Program-made: the position numbers and the translations under genes
In this document: positions 1 through 6,069 of the stretch, in pieces
How positions within the stretch are numbered: position 1 is the stretch's first letter
Layout: every line of letters begins with the position of its first letter
Notes under the pieces: model-generated
Databases searched by the model: none
What the model saw: the letters and a program-made list of their open reading frames with translations, nothing else
What the model was told of the DNA's origin: nothing
Source: JAKQIM01 sp964633225
GTDB lineage: Bacteria; Chloroflexota; Anaerolineae; Anaerolineales; UBA4823
Reading direction: 5' to 3'
DNA length: 8,394 nt
Assembly (NCBI GenBank): GCA_964633225.1
Contig: CAZWFQ010000115.1
Location: 1-8,394 of the forward strand

Positions 1-1
1 T

Positions 2-2101
2 TACCTGGATGGCGCCGTTTACCAGGCCCACCAGCCCCTGGACGGGCAAATGAAATTTTCCCTGGTCTATGCCCCGCAGCCTCTCCTGCGCGGCCTGCTG
101 CGCCAGGCTTTGAATTGGGCGGGTATGCTCTTAATTGGATTCTTCTTATATATCTTGCCGGGTTGGGGGCTGGTGGGCCTTATCTGGCGCGGTTGGGATG
201 GGCGCTCTTGGCCTGAGAAGCTGGGCCTGGCGGCTGGGGTCAGCCTGGTGATCTATCCATTGTTGATCTTGTTGACTGACCTGGTGGGCCTACACCTGGG
301 GGCTGTGTATGCCTGGCTGCCGCCTGCTGCCGGGTTGGCTGCCATCTTGTGGCGGCAGCGCCAGGCCATCCGCCACCCTGACTTGCGGGCCTGGGTGGCC
401 CGCCTGGAATTAAAAAGCGGCGGGCTTTACCGCCTGGGTTTCGATCTCTTGTTCCTGCTGGTGGTGGGCCTGGTTTTTGGTGTGCGCCTATGGGCCATCC
501 GTTCTCTCGATGCCCCCATGTGGGGCGATGCCATTCAACACACCATGCTCACCCAACTCTTGTTGGATCATGGCGGCCTGTTTAATTCATGGGCGCCATA
601 TGCCGACCTGGATTCGATGACCTATCACTTCGGCTTTCACGCCGCCGCGGCAGCCTTCAGTTGGGTCAGCGGGCTGTCTGCCGTTAAGGCCGTCTTGTGG
701 ACCGCACAGTTGTTGAACGGCCTGGCGGTGTTAGCGTTGGTGCCGCTGGCAGTGCGCCTGGCAGAGCCGGCCCCCGAGGGCCCCGATGCCAGGCCGGTGC
801 GCTTTGCCAGCGCTATCGGCACGGTGTTGGTGGCTGGTTTATTGTTGACCATGCCCATGTATTACACCAATTGGGGGCGTTATACTCAGTTGGCAGGGTT
901 GGTGGTTTTGCCTGCCGCCATGCTGATGGCCTGGGAGCTCTTGACCGCCGGGCCGCAGCGAGTGGCCGTGCGCGAGATGGCCCTGGGCTGGGTTTTATTG
1001 GCTGGTTTGGCCCTGGCGCATTACCGCGTGGCCTTGTTTGCCCTGGTATTCATCCTGGCCCTGGTGCTGCTCAAGCCGCGCCGTCTGAGCTGGAAAACCC
1101 TGCTCCTGCGCCTGGCCTGGCTGGGGGGTGGCGCGCTCTTGTTGTTTGTTCCCTGGATCTGGCGCATGGTTGGCGGGCGGCTGTTAGAAATTTTTGGCCA
1201 ATACGCCACCACGCCGGTCAGCGCACAGACTGCCAACGTGCAGGCAGCCAATACAATTGGGGAGCTTTCCTTCTATTTACCAGCCTGGGCCTGGCTGGGC
1301 CTGGCGCTTCTCCTGGGCCTGGGCTTGTGGCAGCGGCGCCGGGCCGTGGCTGTGATGGGCCTGTGGGGCCTGCTCTTGCTGTTGGCTGCCAACCCGGTCT
1401 GGCTGAGCCTGCCTGGCACGGCCATTTTGAGCAATTTTGCGGTCTTCATCTCGGCCTACCTGTTTGCGGGTGTCCTGGCGGGCGCAGCGCTGGGGTGGGG
1501 GATCCAGGCGGTCGCGCCGCTGGGGGGCAAAGTTGGCCTCAAGGGTCGTGTTTTACAGGTGGGCCTGGGCCTGGCGGGAGCGGCCCTGGTTTTGATCCTG
1601 GCCGTTAACGGAGCCCGCCAGCGCCCAGACGATCTCAACCCCATGGCGCACGCCCTGGTGACCCGCCCGGATGTGCGCGCCGCCGCCTGGGCGCGCGATC
1701 ATACGCCCGCCGAGGCCCGCTTCCTGGTCAACTCTTTCCTCGCCTACGAAGGCACCCTGGTGGTTGGCGCAGATGGCGGCTGGTGGCTGCCGCTGTTGGC
1801 CGGGCGGCAAATTTCTCTCCCGCCGATTTCTTACAGTTTTGAAACTGGCGCAACCGATGCACAGGGATTAGCCGGCGCCAGGCTGGTGACGGAAGAGATC
1901 CAGGCCAAGGGGGTGACCCATCCTGACGTGCTGGCTTTGTTGGCTCAGCGCGGCATTAACTATGTCTATATTGGGCAGGCCCAGGGAAGGGTCAATTACA
2001 GCGGCCCCTATGTGCTGGACCCATTGCTATTAGCTTCAGACCCGCATTTTGATGTCATCTATCACCAAGACCGGGTGTGGATCTTCGAGATCATGCCCTA
2101 G
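2..2101 (+). CDS. GT-C-type polytopic membrane glycosyltransferase-like protein, 5' partial
   Basis: The frame is open to the left edge, so the gene starts outside the window; the ATG at 50 is only the first internal Met and 16 codons precede it. The 699 visible residues begin with the end of a soluble segment, then about 12-13 hydrophobic spans. Numbering from Met-50, a loop after the span at about 130-150 carries LDAPMWGD (153-160), with acidic residues where GT-C enzymes place their metal or acceptor-site Asp, followed by DLDSMTYHFGFH (186-197). A soluble C-terminal tail (about 525-683) follows the last span and contains ADGGWWLPLLAGR (574-586). GT-C enzymes usually transfer sugars from polyprenyl-phosphate donors on the outer face of the membrane. 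The family call rests on topology and the loop; no single diagnostic motif proves catalysis. It ends 10 bp before the GT4 gene and probably shares its transcript. Alternative: a polymerase or ligase-like membrane protein of unknown function. Confidence 0.75.
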   Translation, partial: YLDGAVYQAHQPLDGQMKFSLVYAPQPLLRGLLRQALNWAGMLLIGFFLYILPGWGLVGLIWRGWDGRSWPEKLGLAAGVSLVIYPLLILLTDLVGLHLGAVYAWLPPAAGLAAILWRQRQAIRHPDLRAWVARLELKSGGLYRLGFDLLFLLVVGLVFGVRLWAIRSLDAPMWGDAIQHTMLTQLLLDHGGLFNSWAPYADLDSMTYHFGFHAAAAAFSWVSGLSAVKAVLWTAQLLNGLAVLALVPLAVRLAEPAPEGPDARPVRFASAIGTVLVAGLLLTMPMYYTNWGRYTQLAGLVVLPAAMLMAWELLTAGPQRVAVREMALGWVLLAGLALAHYRVALFALVFILALVLLKPRRLSWKTLLLRLAWLGGGALLLFVPWIWRMVGGRLLEIFGQYATTPVSAQTANVQAANTIGELSFYLPAWAWLGLALLLGLGLWQRRRAVAVMGLWGLLLLLAANPVWLSLPGTAILSNFAVFISAYLFAGVLAGAALGWGIQAVAPLGGKVGLKGRVLQVGLGLAGAALVLILAVNGARQRPDDLNPMAHALVTRPDVRAAAWARDHTPAEARFLVNSFLAYEGTLVVGADGGWWLPLLAGRQISLPPISYSFETGATDAQGLAGARLVTEEIQAKGVTHPDVLALLAQRGINYVYIGQAQGRVNYSGPYVLDPLLLASDPHFDVIYHQDRVWIFEIMP

Positions 2102-2106
2102 AGGAA
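2101..2106 (+). promoter_or_regulatory. Ribosome binding site of the GT4 gene
   Basis: GAGGAA begins at the last base of the upstream stop codon and lies 5 nt before ATG 2112. It decides the start of the GT4 gene: the frame stays open upstream to 2049, but that extension overlaps the preceding gene and has no glycosyltransferase character. Confidence 0.7.
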
Positions 2107-2111
2107 CCCAG

Positions 2112-3353
2112 ATGCGTATTGCAGTTTTGACCAGTTCTTACCCGCGCTTTCCGGGCGATGGAACGGCGCCTTTCATTCAATCAATTTCTGAACACCTGGT
2201 GTTGTTAGGACACACTGTGGAAGTGGTGGCCCCTTATGACCCTGCCGTAGAGAATGCGGGCGGTACGGCAAGCCCTTCGGGGGTCAGGGTGCACCGTTTC
2301 CGCTACGTTTGGCCCAGGCGCTTGCACATCATGGGGCATGCCCGGGCCATGGATGCCGATGTGCGCCTGCGTCCGCTCTCGCTGCTGCTCTTGCCCTTGT
2401 TCTTGCTGGGGGCCTTTTTGAAACTGTGGCAGGTGACCGGGTGGCAGCGCTCGCAGGTCATCCAGGTGAACTGGGTACTGCCCAATGGCCCCGTGGCAGC
2501 CTGCGTGGCGGCCCTGCGCCGCATCCCCTTTGTGGTCAGCCTGCACGGCTCAGATATTTATTTTGCCCGCCGCAACCCCTTGTTCGCCGCGGTGGCGGGC
2601 TGGGTTTTCCGGCGTGCGGCTGGTGTCACGGCCTGCAGCCCCGATCTGCGGGATGGGGCCCTGGCCTTGGGGGCGCGTGAAGTGCGCCTGCTGCCTTATG
2701 GCATTGACCCACAAGTTTTTTGCCCGGCGCGGCGCTCTGCTGCTTACCGGCAGGCATTGGGTTGGGCTGATTCGTCGGTCATCGTCACCGCCCTGGGCCG
2801 CCTGGTGCACAAGAAGGGTTTTGACCGCCTGCTGGCAGCCTGGGCCCACATCGCAGAACATCATCCCGGGGTGCACCTGGTGATTGGCGGCGAAGGCCCT
2901 CTGCGCCCGGCCCTTGAAGCGCAGGCGCAGCAGCTTGGGATTCAGGGGCGGGTCACGTTTGCCGGGCGCGTGCCCTGGCACCAGGCGCCGGAATTCTTGG
3001 CCTCCAGTGAGGTGTTTGTGCTGCCCTCGGTGCGCGATGCTTATGGCAACATGGATGGCTTGCCCAACGTGCTGTTAGAGGCCATGGGCTGTGGGCAGGT
3101 GGTGGTCGCCAGCCGCCTGGGCGGCATTCCCATCGTCATTGAAGATGGGCAAAACGGCCTGCTGGTGCCGCCGGATGATGTGCCCGCCCTGGCTGAGGCC
3201 CTGGAGCAGGCCCTGCTGCCTGAGACCCGGCAGGTCCTATCTCGGGCGGCGCGCTTGAGCGTGGAGCAAAAGTTTACCTGGCTGCATACCGCACGCAGCC
3301 TGGCTGAGATGCTGGCGCAGGCTGCCGGCGCACCCGCACAAGGTGATGCATGA
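2112..3353 (+). CDS. Glycosyltransferase family 4 (GT-B fold)
   Basis: 413 aa, a usual length for a retaining GT4 enzyme that transfers a sugar from a nucleotide-sugar donor to a growing glycan on the cytosolic side of the membrane. The N-terminal Rossmann domain starts MRIAVLTSSYPRFPGDG with the family's glycine-rich loop; NWVLPNGP (120-127) and HGSDIYFAR (145-153) belong to the acceptor side. The C-terminal donor domain shows PYGID (195-199), GRLVHKKGFDRLL (229-241, with the phosphate-contacting R/K pair), GGEGPLR (259-265) and the EX7E element, here D315...E323 in DGLPNVLLEAMGCG. Asp replaces the first Glu, a variant I recall from other GT4 proteins. A hydrophobic Leu-rich stretch (89-103) may help membrane association. 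ATG 2112 was chosen for its Shine-Dalgarno and the canonical N-terminus. The stop overlaps the next start (ATGA), implying translational coupling. The transferred sugar cannot be predicted. Confidence 0.92.
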   Translation: MRIAVLTSSYPRFPGDGTAPFIQSISEHLVLLGHTVEVVAPYDPAVENAGGTASPSGVRVHRFRYVWPRRLHIMGHARAMDADVRLRPLSLLLLPLFLLGAFLKLWQVTGWQRSQVIQVNWVLPNGPVAACVAALRRIPFVVSLHGSDIYFARRNPLFAAVAGWVFRRAAGVTACSPDLRDGALALGAREVRLLPYGIDPQVFCPARRSAAYRQALGWADSSVIVTALGRLVHKKGFDRLLAAWAHIAEHHPGVHLVIGGEGPLRPALEAQAQQLGIQGRVTFAGRVPWHQAPEFLASSEVFVLPSVRDAYGNMDGLPNVLLEAMGCGQVVVASRLGGIPIVIEDGQNGLLVPPDDVPALAEALEQALLPETRQVLSRAARLSVEQKFTWLHTARSLAEMLAQAAGAPAQGDA

Positions 3354-4090
3354 ACACCGCAAACCCTCACTGTCACCCCGCCAGCGACCGTGTGCGCAAG
3401 GCCGAGAAGATCCTGGCGATCTTGCAAGACTATTTGGGCCCAGACCTGCATGCCCACACTTGCCTGGATGTGGGTTGTTCGCTGGGTATCATCAGTGCCA
3501 CCCTGGCGCCTCATTTTAAACGCATGGTTGGCGTAGACGTGGACCGGCCTGCTGTTTACCAGGCGGCTGAAGCCAGCGCCAACCGTCTTCCCGGCAGCTC
3601 CCTTCCGCAGTATGCCTTGGGCAGCGGGCATACCCTGCCTTTTGCAGATGCCAGCTTTGATGTTGCCATCTGTGCCCAGGTTTACGAGCATGTCACCGAC
3701 CAGGCGGCTCTGGCGCGTGAGGTCGAACGTGTGCTCCGCAAAGGCGGCGTATGTTTCTTCAGCGGCCCCAACCGCCTGGCAGTGGTCGAAGAGCATTATT
3801 GGCTGCCCTTCCTTTCCTGGCCTCCCCGGCCCCTGGCCTCGGCTTACATGCGCCTCTTCAAACGCGGCCAGGTGTATGATGCATATCCCCGCTTCTACTG
3901 GCAGATCCGCCGTTTATGGCGCAACTTCGAAATCCACGATTACACCTGGCGCATGCTGCGAGAGCCGCAGCGCTTTGGGGTGGGCGAGCGCGTGGACAAA
4001 TACCCCTGGCTGGCGGCTGTCCCCGAGGTTGTGCTGCGCGGCCTGGCGCCTTTCTATCCCAACTATAATTGGATCTTGGTAAAACGCTAA
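3350..4090 (+). CDS. Class I SAM-dependent methyltransferase (Methyltransf_11-like), first of a pair
   Basis: 246 aa. A Rossmann-fold methyltransferase is shown by motif I CLDVGCSLG (38-46, SAM-binding loop), the acidic end of strand 2 in VGVDVD (60-65), LPFADASFDVAICAQVYEHV (96-115; motif II/III region with the typical 'Y/E-H' helix), and LRKGGVCFFSGPN (129-141). The C-terminal third (150-246) is aromatic- and Arg-rich and ends in YPNYNWILVKR, as in methyltransferases encoded among glycosyltransferases. It probably methylates a sugar, glycan end or lipid-linked intermediate, but the acceptor is unknown and quinone- or small-molecule-type substrates cannot be excluded from motifs alone. ATG 3350 overlaps the GT4 stop by 4 bp, and AAGGTG (3340-3345) gives a moderate ribosome site 4 nt upstream. 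Its stop overlaps the next ATG by one base. Confidence 0.88.
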   Translation: MNTANPHCHPASDRVRKAEKILAILQDYLGPDLHAHTCLDVGCSLGIISATLAPHFKRMVGVDVDRPAVYQAAEASANRLPGSSLPQYALGSGHTLPFADASFDVAICAQVYEHVTDQAALAREVERVLRKGGVCFFSGPNRLAVVEEHYWLPFLSWPPRPLASAYMRLFKRGQVYDAYPRFYWQIRRLWRNFEIHDYTWRMLREPQRFGVGERVDKYPWLAAVPEVVLRGLAPFYPNYNWILVKR

Positions 4091-4941
4091 TGAGCAGCAA
4101 AAAAGATTTGAAAAACCAGGCCGGCGAGCAGCCTGCCCCCATTCCGGCCGAAGATTACACGCTTGAGTATTATGAGACCTGCTGCCAGGGTTTCGAGGAG
4201 TTCAAAAGCTCGGGCGGCGAGCGCCTGCCTATGCGCCTGGCGATGCCCTTAGAGCTGGCTGAGATCAAGGCTGGCATGCAGGTGGTGGATATTGGCTGTG
4301 GGCGCGGCGAGCTGATGTTGCACTGTGCCCGGCGCGGGGCGCCCACCTGGGGCCTGGACTATGCCCGCCCGGCGCTTGGCCTGGCCCAGCAAGCACTGAA
4401 GGCGGTCTTTGCCTCGCAGCCTGCATCGGGCGCCTCCTGGGCCTTGCAGCAGGCCAATGCCTCGGGCGCGCTGCCTTTCGCCAGCGGCAGCGTGGACGTG
4501 GTCTTTATGCTGGATGTTGTTGAACACCTGCTGCCACATGAACTGAAGGCCGCCCTGGATGAAACCTGGCGTATTTTGCGCCCTGGAGGGCGCCTGGTGG
4601 TGCATACCATGCCTAGTTTGTGGTACTACCATTATGGGTATCCTATCTACCGCCTGCTGCAGCGGCTGCGGGGGCAGGCCCTGCCTGCTGATCCACGGGC
4701 GCGTTGGAAGTATTCGCATGTACATGTTAATGAACAAACCCCCACTCGGTTGCGCCGCGCCTTGCTCGAAAGCGGCTTTCGGGCGCGGGTCTGGCTGCAC
4801 CCGATCCAGTCTTATGCATATGAAGACAGCCGGTTGGTGCGTGCGGGCATGTGGGCCCTGACCCATCTCTACCCTTTTCGTTGGGTGTTTTGCAATGATA
4901 TTTTTGCCATTGGCACCAAAGGTTCCCCACGGGATAGATGA
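4090..4941 (+). CDS. Class I SAM-dependent methyltransferase, second of a pair
   Basis: 283 aa. Motif I is VVDIGCGRGE (65-74), the strand-2 acidic residue is in WGLDYA (87-92), the next core element is LPFASGSVDVVFMLDVVEHL (128-147), and ILRPGGRLVVHTMPS (162-176) is the strand-5 region. HVNEQTPTRLRRALLESGF (211-229) resembles the C-terminal part of many glycan-cluster methyltransferases. The hydrophilic N-terminus (1-20, Lys/Pro-rich) looks disordered. Outside the SAM core it differs from its upstream neighbour (different N-terminus, longer insert at about 175-210), so the two look like distinct subfamilies and not a recent tandem duplication. ATG 4090 (TAATG junction) is preferred over an in-frame TTG at 4069 lying deep in the upstream gene. 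No good Shine-Dalgarno is visible, so reinitiation after the preceding stop is likely. Substrate unknown; probably a glycan or lipid-linked sugar by context. Confidence 0.88.
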   Translation: MSSKKDLKNQAGEQPAPIPAEDYTLEYYETCCQGFEEFKSSGGERLPMRLAMPLELAEIKAGMQVVDIGCGRGELMLHCARRGAPTWGLDYARPALGLAQQALKAVFASQPASGASWALQQANASGALPFASGSVDVVFMLDVVEHLLPHELKAALDETWRILRPGGRLVVHTMPSLWYYHYGYPIYRLLQRLRGQALPADPRARWKYSHVHVNEQTPTRLRRALLESGFRARVWLHPIQSYAYEDSRLVRAGMWALTHLYPFRWVFCNDIFAIGTKGSPRDR

Positions 4942-5906
4942 AGATACTTGCTTGGGTCGCAGATCAATTCGTACGCCTGAAACAGTGGGTGGAAAATACG
5001 CCCTGGCTGCACAAGCGCTGGCTGCGCATAGCCGTGCAGGCGTTGATTGTCCTGTTTTGCCTGGTCTACCTGGCAGCCAACCTGCGCACGATCCGCGAAG
5101 CACAGGTGACGCTGAACTGGGGCTGGGTGGTTTTATCAGAATTGTGTGCAATCGGGTCGGTTTTACTGGGGGCATTGGGTTGGTGGTTGATCTTGGGTGC
5201 GGTCAGCCAGCCGCTTGCCTGGGCTGAGGCGGCCCGTATCCATGTCTTCTCGACCCTGGCAAAATACCTGCCGGGTTACGCCTGGCAACTGCTGGGCAAG
5301 GCGTATCTCACGCAGCAAGCCGGGGTGCCGGGCAGGGCCGTGGCGGCGGCTATGCTCCTGGAGCTGGCGCAGTTGGTGTTGGGGGGATTGTGGCTGGGGG
5401 CTCTTGCCTGGCCAGGTACCCTGGTGCCAGGCTGGCTGGGGACTGTTTCTCTGACAGGTTGGCTTTGGGCGGCCCGCATCGGCCTGCTCTTGATCCTGGC
5501 TGGTTTGCCTTTTGCCACTGCCTGGCTGCTGAAGCGCCGGCCAAGGTTGGCGCCGGAGGTGCGCATTTTGCCCGGGCGGCTGTTGGCGGCTGCGCTGGTG
5601 ATCGTGATCGGATGGCTGTTCTTGAGCCTGTCTTACTGGATGTTGGGGGCGGCCTTGCGGCCCTTGCCCCTGGCCCAGTTTGGGCTGTTCACCTTCACAC
5701 TGGCGGCTTCGATGCTGATCGGCCTGGCGGTGCTGATCGTGCCGGGCAGCATTGGGGTGCGCGAGAGTATTATGGTCATGATCCTGGGTCCGGCCCTGGG
5801 CGCCCCCCTGGCGGTCATCGTGGCGGTGCTGTCGCGGTTGGTGTGGACCTTGAGCGAGCTGCTGAGCGCCCTGGGCTTCCGCATCTGGCAGCGGGTGCGC
5901 CGCTAA
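4938..5906 (+). CDS. Lysylphosphatidylglycerol synthase TM-region family membrane protein (UPF0104/AglD/MprF-N-like)
   Basis: 322 aa integral membrane protein with about seven to eight hydrophobic spans (roughly 30-50, 63-88, 137-157, 165-195, 213-237, 245-268, 275-310). Two family signatures are visible: KYLPGYAWQLLGKAYL (109-124), matching the usual 'RYLPG..W' segment, and VPGSIGVRE (268-276), matching the usual 'PGGIGVRE'. The length fits the stand-alone membrane family; the soluble aminoacyl-transfer domain of MprF is absent, so lysinylation of lipid is not expected. In MprF this module moves lipids across the membrane, and the related archaeal AglD takes part in N-glycosylation. Role here, inferred: flipping or handling a lipid-linked sugar made by the upstream enzymes. 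ATG 4938 overlaps the previous stop by 4 bp (ATGA). It is the last gene of the operon; a 163-bp gap follows. Confidence 0.87.
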   Translation: MKILAWVADQFVRLKQWVENTPWLHKRWLRIAVQALIVLFCLVYLAANLRTIREAQVTLNWGWVVLSELCAIGSVLLGALGWWLILGAVSQPLAWAEAARIHVFSTLAKYLPGYAWQLLGKAYLTQQAGVPGRAVAAAMLLELAQLVLGGLWLGALAWPGTLVPGWLGTVSLTGWLWAARIGLLLILAGLPFATAWLLKRRPRLAPEVRILPGRLLAAALVIVIGWLFLSLSYWMLGAALRPLPLAQFGLFTFTLAASMLIGLAVLIVPGSIGVRESIMVMILGPALGAPLAVIVAVLSRLVWTLSELLSALGFRIWQRVRR

Positions 5907-5931
5907 TCCAAAAGTATTAGGCCAAAAACAG

Positions 5932-5955
5932 GCCCGATCCCAGGGCATTTTCTTT
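5932..5955 (+). terminator. Weak candidate terminator after the glycan operon
   Basis: GCCC (5932-5935) and GGGC (5943-5946) can form a 4-bp stem with a 7-nt loop, followed by ATTTTCTTT. The position, 26 nt after the last operon stop, fits a terminator, but the stem is short and the T-run is interrupted, so read-through into the secreted-protein gene is possible. Confidence 0.25.
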
Positions 5956-5993
5956 GATCCGCCGTGTGTGCCTGAAATACCCCGAAAGGGTTA

Positions 5994-6022
5994 TTGCTCC
6001 CAGGTCCGGTAGGGGGTACACT
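5994..6022 (+). promoter_or_regulatory. Candidate sigma-70-like promoter of the secreted-protein gene
   Basis: TTGCTC (5994-5999) and TACACT (6017-6022) are separated by exactly 17 bp and match the -35 and -10 consensus at 3/6 and 4/6. Transcription would start near 6029, giving an untranslated leader of about 40 nt. The larger intergenic gap, the strong ribosome site and the gene's own terminator all call for a promoter here; the exact hexamers are uncertain. Confidence 0.35.
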
Positions 6023-6053
6023 TAGCATCGGTTGAACAAACCAATCATCTCAA

Positions 6054-6060
6054 AAGGAGG
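6054..6060 (+). promoter_or_regulatory. Strong Shine-Dalgarno of the secreted-protein gene
   Basis: AAGGAGG, a near-perfect complement to the 16S rRNA 3' end, sits 9 nt before ATG 6070. It decides the start: an in-frame TTG at 6064 would leave only 3 nt of spacing and is rejected. It is by far the best ribosome site in the window. Confidence 0.85.
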
Positions 6061-6069
6061 CTTTTGATT

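Noticed and set aside
697..1608. 303-codon + strand open frame inside the GT-C-like gene
   Set aside because: Gly/Ala/Pro/Arg-rich product typical of a shifted frame in GC-rich DNA; the enclosing frame has coherent membrane spans.
50..2101. Frequent GGCCTGG/GCCTGG words as a possible strand-oriented motif
   Set aside because: They mostly fall in Leu/Gly/Ala codons of membrane segments, and the reverse complement is also present; genome-wide counts would be needed.
3041..3796. 251-codon minus-strand open frame across the GT4/methyltransferase junction
   Set aside because: Crosses two well-supported + strand genes, has no ribosome site or recognisable domain.
4249..5175. 308-codon minus-strand open frame opposite the second methyltransferase
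   Set aside because: Pro/Arg/His-rich shadow of a clear methyltransferase frame.
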